Shown here piece by piece: positions 12,112 through 23,522 of a stretch of 64,000 nt of DNA (the stretch's first letter is position 1; every line of letters begins with the position of its first letter). The translations under genes were made by a program, and so were the position numbers. The DNA lies in assembly GCA_964016875.1 (NCBI GenBank), contig OZ024730.1, positions 45,276,943-45,340,942 of the forward strand, written 5' to 3'. The notes below the pieces were generated by a model. It did not search any database. It was not told the DNA's origin and worked only from the letters and a program-made list of their open reading frames with translations. The stretch is from Fallopia convolvulus (lineage: Eukaryota > Streptophyta > Magnoliopsida > Caryophyllales > Polygonaceae).

Positions 12112-13650
12112 CGACGAGCACTTTTACGTCGTTATAAAAGCATTGTCAAAGAAATACCTAACTTCCTAACCTAAGTATAGTGGAAGCAAGGGTCGAACCT
12201 ACAAGGACTCAGATTATTCGTATTTATTTAATATTACTAAGCAGAAAAGGGGGGTTTTATGGTTGTAAACTAAAATCTAAGTAATTAAACTAATTAATCA
12301 AAGCAAGTAAAGTAAATTGAGATTCTAATATGGAGAAAAGCGCCCAATTAGTTTCGTATCCATTGCATACATGAGTTTTGATCATCGATTTTCCTTATTT
12401 CAATTTCCCTTGACTAATCTATTGTGAATTTATGAATTCAAGCTTATTGTGGTTGTTAATATACACCGTCTTTAACAACCTTTTAATCAATTAACCTAGA
12501 AAACCTTCTATGTCAAGTTGATCATGCAATTAAGTTCAAAGCATTCAATAGAAACATATTCATGAATTCCACCGTCTATTCATGAAGTCTTGTGATTAAA
12601 TTCTCCGCCTTTGATTAACCTTAATATACACCGTCTTTAAGTTTAATCAAAGGATTCATCCATGAATAATCAAATTGCACCGTCTATCTAATTATTCTAG
12701 TTGTAATTCAACCTAGAAGTAAAATAGGTGATCAAGCTATTATAATCCTAAGTGAATTTAATCAATTAAGCATGGAGAAATTCAATCTAGTCAAGGCAAA
12801 CTAAAATAATTCAAATCTCACAAACAATCATGCATACAACTTCAACTAACTAGTTGGACATGGGAAAATTAGCTAGAAATCGAAATTAAAGAGAAATCAA
12901 ACTTACAAAAGTCCAATTGATCATCAATTGCAAAAACTAGGGTTTGTCTCCCACAAATCTCCAAATTGCATAAAACTCCAAAGGATAGCATAATCCCCAT
13001 CCAAATAAAACCCTAAGGAAAGTATTTATATCAAGTCTAAAAATATCTAAAAGAAATAATAGAGTCGGCCCACAAGATCACCCGAAGCCCAAGTCAGCGT
13101 CGCACAAACGCGCCGGAGCGCGGTTTAGTACTCCCCAGAGCGCGGTCGCGCTCTCATTGGTTCTGCCCGCGCTCAGGCGACAGCAACTCTAGTGACACTT
13201 CAGAGGTTGTTTTGACCCCCTTCGAGTTGGAATTTGGACTCGGAGTAAAAATATGAATTGTAGCCCTTTGAGTTAGCTTTCCAGTGATACCAAATTCAGC
13301 TTCATCCGAGCACTATAGCTCCCAAACCAAGCATTTCAAGATAAAGGTGTCAAAATAAGACTCCAATGCATGACCCGAGTTTAAGCGTTTTTATCCCTCA
13401 AGCTCTTGGGCCTTAGCTCTTCCAATCTTCACTTGCACCACTTTAAGCCTCATCTTGATCCTCCACAATCATCTAAGATCCATCCCGTCCATGCTTGTTT
13501 ACCTAAAGATCTGCAAAATCGAACAAAACAAGCGCAAAACCCGAATTTCCTAGAAAACCTAAAAACCTAGAAACTAAGCTAAACTAAGCTAAAAGCATAC
13601 AAATTAAACATAAATATGCATCCTAAACACTACCTAAATGCGAGCTATCA
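12112..13650 (-). repeat. 5' LTR of the element at 8044-13650
   Basis: 1,539-bp copy of the 8044-9583 LTR. Its outer end GCGAGCTATCA is followed by target duplication ATCCT. Its inner terminal base pair has changed (CG instead of TG). The GC-rich palindromic patch is repeated at about 13100-13180. Confidence 0.95.
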
Positions 13651-13655
13651 ATCCT

Positions 13656-14350
13656 TTTCATCATCTGAAGCACATAAAGCACATCGACAATTATCAATTA
13701 TACCCCAACTATGAAGCTTAGTTGCAATAGGGAGTTTGTTCAATATCGTCAGCCAACAAATAAAACTCCATTTCTTTGCATGAACACCACTCCATAAAAT
13801 AGCACATCAGTTAAGCACTCTAGAGTGGGTTCTGAAAACATCATAGACTGCAAAACAATCCATTTTCTCATTAGGTTTACAAAACTACATTGTCTTACTA
13901 GACACATTTTCTACTCCATTTCCAAGAGAGTCTAGAACATGTCCCCTCAATCTCAAAATGGATTTCCAAATCCAGGATTCCTCTCCTTTAATTCTAATGC
14001 TCTAAAAGCTTTGTCTTTTAATCAAATTCTGAGCTGCCCAGGTTATCCATAAATTCACCTTCCCTATATGAATATCATGCCCTAGATTGAATTAAATTGT
14101 TTTATTCCAACCAAGAACCTCTTTAAAGTTCAAACCTCCTTCTTCAAAAGGTCTAACTATATTTCTCCAAGCAACTAAACTTCTCTTACTGTCACTGACC
14201 CTAGACCATAAAAAAGACCCGCAGACCCCCTCAATTTTCCTAATTACTGATTTAGGAAGTAGCAAAGTCTGCATCCAAAAGGTCACCACACCCTCTATTA
14301 ATGACCTTATTACTTGAGCTCTGCCTGAATAAGACAGCTTACTCACATTT
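13656..14350 (-). pseudogene. LINE ORF2 remnant, reverse-transcriptase tail (5' part)
   Basis: Minus-strand frame 14092-14346 reads LSYSGRAQVIRSLIEG, then CGSFLWS and EEGGLNFKE. These match the conserved stretch after the palm domain in plant LINE reverse transcriptases. Lower down, a tail-domain frame (AKKWSFICWLTILNKLPIATK) leads to the zinc-binding motif and then stops at the LTR-element insertion. Several frame breaks separate these pieces and the rest of ORF2 is missing. It belongs to the same copy as 7132-8043. Confidence 0.75.
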
Positions 14351-14389
14351 TTCTTCTAAATGAGAGTTGTAATTTTGCTTATCAAAAGG

Positions 14390-14637
14390 GTTATACTGGT
14401 TTTTATACTGGTATATGAATTAATTTTTTTTTATAAAACAAACATTCATACCGATTTTATATATAATCGGTATCCATCTTATATAAGGTTTATTCAATAA
14501 CCCATATCCGCCAAACTTTAATGTCGGTTTTTCAATAACCGGTATCTGCTGTTTTATTACGGTAAGATTAATGACGAAGGAAAACCAGTATCCGTTTCAT
14601 GAAAATACCGGTATTAATTGACTTTTTTGTACTAGTG
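14390..14637. mobile_element. Possible terminal fragment of a CACTA-like transposon
   Basis: The segment ends TTTTTTGTACTAGTG, whose complement CACTAGTACAAAAAA resembles the start of some plant CACTA (En/Spm) elements. It is preceded by several short ACCGGTAT / ATACCGG words like subterminal repeats (14430-14620). No second terminus or transposase was found, so this is a one-ended remnant at best. Confidence 0.35.
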
Positions 14638-14895
14638 TATACATATGTTGATATATTATATATATTAGAAATTATTGTGACATTAAATTAGATTCAATAT
14701 TTTGTTGGTGCTATTGTGTGAATATGAACTTTTTACTCTTTTTTTCTCGCAATAATGGTAGCAAAGTTGTTGTTTCAATTCAACATATAGTTTTTTTCAA
14801 ATTTCTGCATGTGTATGCAATTAAAACTCTAAATTTTGCAGTCGTTACCATAATAATATTGAGAGTAAATTAATTTTTAGATATGATGGGAGCAA

Positions 14896-14915
14896 ATCCC
14901 ATGATATCATGGGAT
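14896..14915. repeat. Perfect 20-bp palindrome
   Basis: ATCCCATGATATCATGGGAT is its own reverse complement. It sits in a segment (14886-14972) where GGGAACAAATCCC-like words recur, perhaps the core of a decayed miniature element. Confidence 0.6.
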
Positions 14916-15299
14916 TATGGGAGTACATTATAAGAAAATCATAATAATATCATGGGAACAAATCCCAAAACGGCGTCAATGAACTCAACTACCCTTAAAT
15001 ACTACTCCCTCCGTCCCCATTTGTTTGTCCAATATTCCATTTCGGGCGTCCTGAAATGTTTGTCGTACTTTCCCCTCTTTCCCTTTTTATCCATACATTT
15101 CTTACAAAAATACTCTCAACCAATATCACTTTTTACCTACTTTTTCTCTTTATATCCCATCAACTATTCATCTTCTCCTACCTCCATTAAATTTCATCAT
15201 ACACATAATTTCACTTTTACCCATTTTTTTTCTTTCAAATTTATTTAACCTTTTTTTTATCAATATTAAAAACAACACACTTGCTTGTCCCCCCATTTT

Positions 15300-16330
15300 T
15301 ATTGTTGGAAGATCCGAGACGTAGAAAATTTGGAGCTCTTACCACACAAAAAAAAAAAAGAAAATTTGGAGCTCCATTTTTGGTACCACATTAACGATGG
15401 TCCAGTCCAATTTTTTTTGAGCTTGAGGCCCATGATCCACCTCAAACGCTCTCTTTTGCCTCTTATACTACTAACCTCTCCATTTTTTTTGAGAAACCCT
15501 AATCACCGCCTCTCACAAACGCTCTCCATTTTTCTAGATCGAGCGAGTTCGTTTTCTGGTTTGCTCGAGATCGATGGACTCCTCTGGATTATCTCTCTCG
15601 TTTTTGTTCGCGGTGCTCGAATCTTGCTCTCAAGCTCTCAATCTAAAAGAAATTGATCTCGGTATGTTAACTCTCTCAATCTATGTTCTTTCAATTTCGA
15701 ATCTGGTTTTTTTTCGAGATTCTCGATTCTTGCCTTTTGAGTTCTTGATTTCCCTTAAACGGCTCAATCTCTCTGAAATCTCTTGAGATCTCTATTTATT
15801 GTTTGAGGTTTTCGAATAGGGCTGTTTTGGGCTCTTGATTTGTCTCAATGTTCTCGATCTCTCTAAATTTCACAATAACTTTCTTTTTTTTGTTTGAGTT
15901 CTCGAATCTTTCATTTTGAGATATTGATTTCTTGATCTCTCTCGAATCTCACAAGATCTTTTTTAGGGTCTCGAATCTTGGTTTTTGATAGCTTTTGCTT
16001 TCTTTCAACCTTGTCGATCTCTATGGAATCTCGCAAGAACTCTCGTACTTTTTGTGAAGGGTGTCGAATCTTGCTTTTTTAGCTCTTTATTTCTCTTCTA
16101 GTCTCTGGATTCTCACATTATTTTTTTTGTTGTTTCAGGTTTTCGGATCTTACTTTTTGAGCTCTTGATTTCACTCAAACCCTCTCGATCTCTCTGAAGT
16201 CCCATACTCTCTCTGTCTTTTTGTTTGAGGTTGTCCAATCTTGCTTCGACTCTATTCATTGTCTCAAATTCTCTTGATAAGTCGATTTTTTCACAAGATA
16301 TCTTTGTTTTTATTTGTTTCAAGTCCCCAT
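15300..16330 (-). repeat. Degenerate minisatellite (~90-100 bp units)
   Basis: On the plus strand, words such as TCGAATCTTG, TTTTGAGCTCTTGATTTC and CTCGATCTCTCTGAAATCTC recur in the same order about seven times between roughly 15610 and 16310. Spacing is about 90-100 bp and divergence is strong. The 15300-15600 part reads like a transcribed leader ahead of a GGTATGTT that could be a splice donor, but no protein is recognisable. Confidence 0.6.
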
Positions 16331-16855
16331 ATCTCGATTACTTGAGATGAGTCCCCTCTAAAACTGATATCTCTATTTGGCCTTGAAGAAGTGGAGGAGA
16401 ATGTCCCCTATATAACTGAGGTTAATGACTAGATAAGTCTTCTTCTCCTTTTCATTGATTGTTCTTGCATTTTGGGCATTATGTTCATGTTGACTGTGAC
16501 TGGTGATGTGTAATGCATCTGAGATTGTTGATGATGTGCATATGATTCTGCTTTGTTTCTGTTGGTGATGTGTGAATGAATATGAGGTTGCATTATCATG
16601 TTGATTACACTATTGACTGATTGCATGCTGAATATCAATGATGAAATCTTGTTTGATGCTGAGATGCAATTTCAATATATCCAATTGACTTGGCATGCAT
16701 TAAGCCACCAGCCTTAATTGTTGCTGAATGAGGCCAATGTATGTTAAGTTCTTGAGGATGGAATTGTGTCAATGATGCCTTGGGGACATTTGAGATTACT
16801 TTTTTTTGCCATCAATGACAAAGTCGTTTAAATGAAAGCATATACAGGCAATATA

Positions 16856-19800
16856 TGTAACACCCCCTTCCTACCCTGGAGGTATTACCGCCAGTAACCT
16901 CGATTAAGACTAAACCGAAGCTACCCAAGGCTTTAAATTAACTGAACAAACTAAAAGAAATATTACAACGGAATAAATACAATTGGTCTTATACAAACCT
17001 TAACCCAAAAACATTAAATAAATAGAACAACCTTCTATTTGAACAAAGTCTTTAAAATGTCTCCTTAAATTCTTAACTTCTTTTACACTTCTCTTTGCAG
17101 CAACTTAACCAAGAACTTCACTTTAAGTATAGCCATTGGAAACCTTTCTTCAACTTCTGAAGCTTCAAACCTCAGAATCCGCCTCTTGAATCAACTTCCA
17201 AGAAGAACCTGATGTGTCGTAAACCAACGGTGGACACCAGCCGACCATATAAAAGAAAAGAAAATGGACGGGTTAGTCTAATGATAGACTAGCAAGCGGA
17301 GAATCTAACTTGGTTCTTATGATTGTAACTAAAGATATTGGAATTCAAATCCGAATAGACTCGGATTATGATCCAACAGTTAGCAGTCTTATAGAGAATA
17401 AGAAGGAGACTCGCATAATCAAGAGAGAGAACACCACCGCTTGTGGTTTCTTTTAAGAAGCATAAACAATTGTTGGGAACTCATATTCATCACATAACAT
17501 TTTGAAAAGTCTCCATCGACTATTCAGATTAACTTAATCAAAGTTTGATTAAGAATCATTCATAACAAGAAACAAGAATGCTTATCGAATAGACTAACCA
17601 TTCGGGTACATTAATGTGCCTAACGCACTTATCTTGTATTACTTTCAAAACTTTTCACAAACAAGTTGGCAACTTTTAATCGGCTCGAACTACTGTCGGT
17701 GGAACACAATACTATCGAGGTCAGAGGGCCTGTTTCATCCTTGAACAACGAATAGCACGGGTCCCAATGATGGAGAGATTAGAGGGCCTGTTTCATCCAT
17801 AATCCACTACCAACACATATCGAATGGAACACAATACTATCGAGGTCAGAGGGCATATTTCATTCTTGAACAACGAATAGTACGCGTCCCAATGATGGAG
17901 AGATTAGAGGGGCTGTTTCATCCATAATCCACTTCCAACACATATTGAATAAATGCACTTAGCTAGAGTGCATAGTCACCCCTCAAGCGTAGAGCGGGCC
18001 AATGGTCATGACCTGAGTATTAGGAAATCAATATTGATACTGCCTAATATGAGTTTTAAAGAGATTCTTCTGAGACTAATCTCACATCCCTGAACTAGAT
18101 TAATCTATATCAATGTCTCAGCTTGAGACAACTAATCAAACAAGGTCACACATAACAGACCTAAATCCAGTTCTAGCGCGAAACTGAATGAATAACAATA
18201 TGGTCATTATTTGTAACAAAACAAGAACCTATCATATTGCATTAATCATACAAGTTATTCCCAACGCAAATATTACATGGGATTCAATTCCTCATTTAAT
18301 AACAATAACGCAAGAGAGAATCGTCCACTTGCCTTAGAAGGCGTGCTCAACGTCCTTAGTAATTCCAACAGTAATCTTTATCATCCTTCTGACAAATATA
18401 ACAAAAGGATTTCTCAGCAACGAGCTCATAGAAACACCTCTTAGTTGTATTCTCAACTCCTACAACTTCCTAATCGATAAACGATTTAATTTCCGAATAT
18501 CGATATATAATAAATCCTTAGTTATCATGCTTCAAGGAGCCATCTTGGCGGAATTATAACTAATTATCCGCTTCACTTTTGAAACAATTTTTCTAAATAA
18601 AAATTGTTCATTAGCAATAGTACTTAAAGATTACCAAATTTTGGATCAAACGGATTAACAACGAATCCTGAGTAATTATCCGAAGTCCTTTACCTGCAAA
18701 TCGGTAACCAAAACTTGTATTCGCTATAACGGAAGATCCGGACGTCCGTTTCACGAGCGGTTTGAACCTGTGGGACCGTATCATCGTCGAGATTTTTAAA
18801 ACCATAAATTTAATTAGCAAAGCGGAACCGAAAGGCCCTTACGGTGGCTCCGCAATCAACCCGCTAATTAATTTCGATCGTATATACCTTCACTCGAGCC
18901 CATGGCTCGTTTGGCTTGATCATGGCTCGATCCCCGAGCCCGAGGGTGGCTGGGCATTGCCCGACAGCAGCTCCCATGGTGGTTGGTGATCGGACAAGGT
19001 ACCAATCGCCGACAACGATGTACGGCGAGGCGAGAAAGTGACCGGCGGCATCGAATTCTTCCTTCCGAGCCAGCGTTCCGTCCTTACTCTCTCGCTGGTT
19101 CCTCCTTTGTGCAGCAGCAACGCCCAACAACATGTAGGAAGAAGAAGAAGAGGTGAGGTGGTGGTGGTGGTGGAGATGGAGGTGGAGTAGAGAAGTGGCC
19201 GGTGGTGAAGATGAATTCTCCCATGTCCCTCGTTCCGACCTTTCTCTCATGGTTCTGGTTTCAATAACCAACGAGCCCCAATCAGAACAAGAATGAAGAA
19301 GAAGACAAGATGAAGAAGAGGAGGTGAGGTAGGGAAGATGAGGCAGTCGGTGGTGAAGGCTCTCTCCCGAGACCGTCGTCGTTCTCGTCCTTCGATCCCT
19401 TTCTCCCTTCCTTTCTCTATTTCCATCATTTGTTTTCAACTAGTTGAAAAGTCCAACTTCAAGTCTTCAACTTTATCAATTCACTCACGATTCCTTCCTT
19501 GCTAAGACTAGAGAAAGGGCGGTTTAAAAGCAAAACGTGTCTCGGAACGGGACTCGCGTTAAAGCGGTAAAATTATGTACCTCGGGTGGAAAAACTCACT
19601 AAACGAAAAACGTCTCGTAAATTATGTAGACCAATAAAACCAATTTTCCATGATTTTATCATGCTACCTTCAATTTTTTTAGGCTTCCGTTTCGTATTTT
19701 AAATCTTTTCCGGTACATATTTAAAAAGACGGCTTATCCAATAAATATTCTTTTTCCACCGAAAAATCCTAGAACTCACACCGATCCATAAAATCATTTC

Positions 19801-19944
19801 TTTGTGATTTTAGGATATCACCAACAATTTCCTAGGATTTAATCTCCAACAAAAATATTGGATTAAGCGTTAAAACGGACCAAAAAAGTTAAAAGGATAT
19901 CCGAGAAAAATTCAAAAATATCCTCAAAAACCGAACTTATTACA
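16856..19944. mobile_element. Solo LTR (TGTAACACCCCC...TTATTACA)
   Basis: 3,089-bp segment with inverted termini TGTAA...TTACA and perfect 5-bp target duplication ATATA (16851-16855 and 19945-19949). No second LTR, primer-binding site or coding region lies inside, so it is read as a solo LTR left by recombination between two LTRs. It sits inside the mariner-like element. Open frames at 18864-19439 overlap a simple-sequence GA/GGT-rich stretch and are not credible genes. Confidence 0.85.
17701..17950. repeat. Two tandem 125-bp units within the solo LTR
   Basis: GGAACACAATACTATCGAGG begins at 17701 and again at 17826. The two units match with few differences through CACATAT(C/T)GAAT. This is a direct duplication inside the LTR, possibly of a regulatory segment. 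Confidence 0.85.
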
Positions 19945-20267
19945 ATATAAAAGTCTCCAAAAGTGGAAAATGCTCTGTGTAGCAGCTTGTAGTGCACTTC
20001 TTGGTAGTTGTCCCCATTTTCCATGTGTACCAGCTTCATTATGATTTGCATTTTTTTTCCATTGTTGAGTTTGATAGTATATGGCCTATGATGTGTGGAT
20101 CCTGGTTTGCTTTGCCCTGCTTTTGTTTGATGTTGACTTGAATGTTCATTAATGTCCTCATCTTCAGGATCTGGGGCTTCATGAAGATTAAATGCATAAT
20201 GTCCCTCTCCATTTAAGGCATCTTCATTTGAAAGTGGGACTTCATTGAGATCAAAAGCTTAAGCCAT
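19945..20267 (-). pseudogene. N-terminal fragment, possible mariner-like transposase
   Basis: Read from ATG at 20267, the frame has a stop as its third codon and then stays open for over 100 codons to the solo-LTR insertion. Its start is acidic with AFDLNEVPLSNED and AFNLHEAPDPEDED. Plant mariner-like transposases often begin with such acidic DLN-rich segments, and DLNxxP is also an EAR-type motif. The frame continues past the LTR for about 18 residues (ACICFHLNDFVIDGKKK) and stops. The helix-turn-helix and catalytic regions are absent. Assignment rests on the N-terminal style and the mariner ends. Confidence 0.4.
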
Positions 20268-20628
20268 AGCTCCAGGCAATGATGCAAAAAAAATGCTCTG
20301 TTTTTTGTCCCTTCACTTTCTATATAATTATTCTGTTTTGAGGTTTAATGTAAAGTTGTAATGGTGAGATTAAGTATCTTATTTAAAGCCTTGGAACTTC
20401 TAAATTTAGTGTATATGTGGTTGTATGAATGTTGATTTTCTATTGGCTACTTAAAAATGTATTTTTAGTTGTGATTAGTCCAAAATTAAATTAGGGAGTC
20501 AAAAGGTTTGTAAAGCAGATTAATAATACACTCTGAAATTTTGACAGTATACTTTTCTGCAATTTTTTTGTTTCTTAAAACCCGTGCAACTTGTACTAAA
20601 TGACAAACATAGCGGGACAAAGGGAGTA

Positions 20629-21005
20629 GTTGTATTCGTCCTGTCATGCACGACTACGACACATTAATTTTTAAATATATTACAAATACAATATTAATAA
20701 AGTAAATATACAAAACTAAATAAAGAAAACAAAGTAAATTGTTAAAAAAATTAATCAAATTCAATTCTTTAAAAAACTTTTCAATAAAAATTTAAAAATA
20801 TAACTAATAAGAAAAGATAACAAAAATATAGAAATTTTTTAAAGATAATTTTTTTTTGTATATTTACATAAAAATCAAAAAAAGAAAATTAAATAAAAGA
20901 TAATATAATTTTTTAATAAAAAATTAATTTAGACAAGTAATTATATATTTTAAAAAAATTAATTTTTTTATCAAAATTTAATTAAAGATAAATATTTTTT
21001 ATAAA
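20629..21005 (-). mobile_element. Helitron 3' end (interrupted by mariner-like element)
   Basis: The minus strand reads GTCGTGCATGACAGGACG, a hairpin, followed by AATACAACTAG once the mariner-like element and one TA copy are removed (C at 15002, TA, G at 20629), then T. This is a Helitron 3' terminus. The body to the right is very AT-rich without genes. The 5' end was not located and another Helitron-like end lies at 21006. Confidence 0.55.
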
Positions 21006-22054
21006 CTAGTTAAGGGTTGCGTGCCGCACGTACGCGGGGCCATATCAGACTGTGCAGCAATTCAGAATCTCCTTTTATTGGATTTCGTTACTGCTTGTAG
21101 AAATTAATGAGTACTAATCCGCATTGAAGACAAATAATAACACAAAAAATTAATGTTGGAAAACTAAAACACAAAATGCATATAGCAGAAAATTAAAGCA
21201 TCTATAGTGCAAAATGGCAAACATGTCCCGTAAAAGTTAAATGAAGGTTTTTTTGTATTGAATGTTTATGGAGGTGCAATAGCACCCGTTGTTCTAGCTA
21301 ATTGTCCACCCTCTATAAACCAGAAGAAGATTCATGGCTCCATGTTAGTAAGCTGCAGTCAATGTTGAATTTCATATTAGACCGAGCCAAAGTTCAATGT
21401 CAGCTACTAAAGTAACTAACCAAAGTTCCATTTTTATCTATAACAAATTAACTCAAACTGATGAAGTTGATCTTGTACCAACGCCCTTAAAAATCTTCTC
21501 GGGCGAAAATATGATAATGAACATGAGGGATCATTGGTTTTAGAGTTGCAATTTTTTTTTAATATATTAGAGTTGGACCATTAGTATTGGCATTTGGCAA
21601 GTACAACAAAATCAATTCAAGGCTGAATAACTATTGCCAATAGAAACTAAGAGTCGTAAGAACATAAAATTAAGTGTTGAAGCCACTGTGTGACCTTCAT
21701 AAAATTCCATGACTCCATGACAAGGAGTAAGAGAAGCAAAATAAATGTTATGAATGATTTAACATTTTGTTACTCTTTCAGATAAGTAGGTGACAGTCAA
21801 TAAACAAAGGGCTTCAGTGGTACGTGCTGTTTCAGGGTCAGCATAAGAGAACAAGAATTGTGGTACATCTATAATTCAACAACCAAGCTAGCATATTCTT
21901 CAAACGAAGTGAATACGTCTACTTTCTTGTCTGAATCTCGAGAAATGGAAAATACCGCTATAACAGCAATGGACTTACATCATTGAATGCAAAAGGTACC
22001 TATCTAGTCAGTTAGCTAGATAACTTTCATGCAATTTACAATTGTTTTGCATAG
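21006..22054 (-). mobile_element. Second Helitron-like 3' end; 5' end unknown
   Basis: The minus strand reads CGTACGTGCGGCACGCAACCCTTAACTAG followed by T (CTAG at 21006-21009), with a short GC-rich hairpin before it. The element would extend rightward towards the aldehyde-dehydrogenase exons, but its 5' end was not found. No exon was recognised between 21040 and 22054. Confidence 0.4.
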
Positions 22055-22063
22055 TAAAATCAA

Positions 22064-23176
22064 GGGAAATTCTTTTTAGTATCCTTGTATTTTTGTTTTT
22101 TCCTTTTAGTACCTTGAAAAAAACTTATTCCTTTTGGTACCCTAAGTTTTATAAGAAGTTTGTTCCGTAGCCAATCTCATTCAAAAATCCACTTCCATCC
22201 AATTCTCAGTTTAAAAAAACATAATTGAAAAAAAAGAAGAAAAAAGTAAAAGAGAGATTAGAGGAGAAATGCAGATTCTTCTTCTGGGTGAAGTTTCTAT
22301 CGATGCTTCTTGTAATCTAATATGAACTTTCACAATTACCCCCCCTCCTCTCCCTTGTTAGTTTGATTGGAAAAATTGAGTTTTGAATTCGAAGTTCTTA
22401 TTCCCCTTCCATTTAATTAATGTCGTTCTGATTCCGTGATTTCTCAAAAAAAAATATTGTTAAAATATTAGGGTAAATGAATCAATCTGAACAACTTGCA
22501 ATGTTTAGTCTGATGAACCCGCCACAAATGATGAAAGATTGAACTTGATGGTTAGGCTGTACAACTGAACCTATGGTCGAAGATAATGCCCCATAGCTAT
22601 GGAAATTGGGCACAACAACCTCTCAACAGGCCTTCAACGAACAATTTAAAATTTCGAAACCAAATGAACCCTATGTATGGGGGTGTAAATCCAGGGAGGA
22701 GCAACTGCAGGGGCAAGATGGCTCCCGATAATAGGAGGAAGATTTAGACCCTAAATCTGAAGGTGAAGAGCGTGAAGCCATCCCCCTTGTCCACCTGATC
22801 GACGAACAACCACAAAATTGGTGCTCTGAGAGCAACCTCCTTGAATTTTACCCCTAATCTTGTTCAGTCAAAGCTTTTCAAAAATCGAAGGAGTTTTGTG
22901 GTTTTCTTTCGTTGAATTTGGAAGCACAAGTTGATTGTGGAGAAATTCAGGACGATGAAGATATATTGCTGAAGATGATGATAGAAGGGGATATTGGGTT
23001 TTTTTTTAATTTTTTTTTAACGGAAATTTGGTTTTTATGGATGGAAAAGTTCGCTTGAGTGTGTTTAGGCTACGTGAAGAATATTTTTAAAATTAGAAGG
23101 ATACTAAAAGGAATAAAAAAAAATTAGACATCAAGAAGAAAAGTCGAAATCTCGAGAACACCAAAAGAAAAATCCC
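22064..23176. mobile_element. Mutator-like non-autonomous element, 1.1 kb
   Basis: Ends GGGAAATTC... and ...AAATCCC are flanked by a perfect 9-bp duplication TAAAATCAA (22055-22063 and 23177-23185), the Mutator-superfamily size. Subterminal words (TTTTAGTATCC..., TACTAAAAGGAATAA) occur inverted at the two ends and resemble those of 61392-61879, so both belong to one family. Interior about 22270-22990 is unlike the foldback copy and may be acquired sequence; its open frames are too short to name. Confidence 0.8.
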
Positions 23177-23229
23177 TAAAATCAAATCATTTGACTGTGA
23201 AAAGTGAAAACGAGAAGCATCAGCAACTA

Positions 23230-23520
23230 TAGAATCACCATACCATCTTGTCCACGCAGGTGAACCCACAAAAATGATTTTATCAACAGAAGATACCAAT
23301 GCTTCCCCTGTTTCAGCAAACCTACAAAAGAAGAGAAGAATAATAGTATTTAATATCTATCAGAATAGCACAATGTCCCACTTTAATCTCTCGTGAACAT
23401 TATTATTCTTGCATACCCGGTAATTACATCAGCCAAATTTTCAGGAGCTCCAACTGCCGCTAAAGCTGCTTGGATTATCCGAACATAGAAGCATCCAGAC
23501 CAACTTGCATACTCTGAAAC
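23230..23520 (-). pseudogene. Two exons of an aldehyde dehydrogenase 22-type gene (fragment)
   Basis: Exon 23417-23520 reads SEYASWSGCFYVRIIQAALA, then VGAPENLADVITG, with AG acceptor and GT donor. Exon 23321 downward reads FAETGEALVSSVDKIIFVGSP, joined in frame through GG|G. This matches, from memory, plant ALDH22A1, including the FxGSP segment before the catalytic region. After GSP the frame breaks (GSPAWTRW instead of the usual GSPGVGK), consistent with a one-base loss. The catalytic Glu and Cys exons are not visible in the window, so it is a captured or relict fragment. Confidence 0.75.
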
Positions 23521-23522
23521 CT

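Larger units (their letters stand above)
8044..13650 (-). mobile_element. Complete non-autonomous Ty3/gypsy-like LTR element
   Basis: A complete 5,607-bp element lies on the minus strand with two almost identical LTRs (8044-9583 and 12112-13650) and a perfect 5-bp target duplication ATCCT at 8039-8043 and 13651-13655. A tRNA primer-binding site lies next to the right LTR and a purine-rich tract (GCATGGGGGAATT on the minus strand) next to the left one. The interior is only about 2.5 kb. It has one gag-like frame and no protease, integrase or reverse transcriptase, so mobility would depend on enzymes from another element. I saw about a dozen single-base differences between the LTRs, implying recent insertion. 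Confidence 0.95.
15005..20626 (-). mobile_element. Mariner-like element with terminal inverted repeats
   Basis: The left end CTCCCTCCGTCCC is the hallmark of plant mariner/Stowaway termini. The right end, reverse complemented, reads CTCCCTTTGTCCC, and similarity continues inward (GTTTGTC). Both ends touch a TA dinucleotide (15003-15004 and 20627-20628), the mariner target duplication. The element spans 5,622 bp, of which 3,089 bp is a later solo LTR. Coding content is limited to a short N-terminal frame on the minus strand; no DDE/DDD catalytic region was read, so this looks like a deletion derivative. Confidence 0.75.

Noticed and set aside
18864..19439. 191-codon minus-strand open frame and overlapping frames
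   Set aside because: It lies wholly inside the solo LTR, is made of GA/GGT simple sequence, and has no recognisable domain.
21790..21900. Possible further ALDH22 exon
   Set aside because: The minus-strand translation does not match the expected residues after FVGSPG and lacks splice borders.
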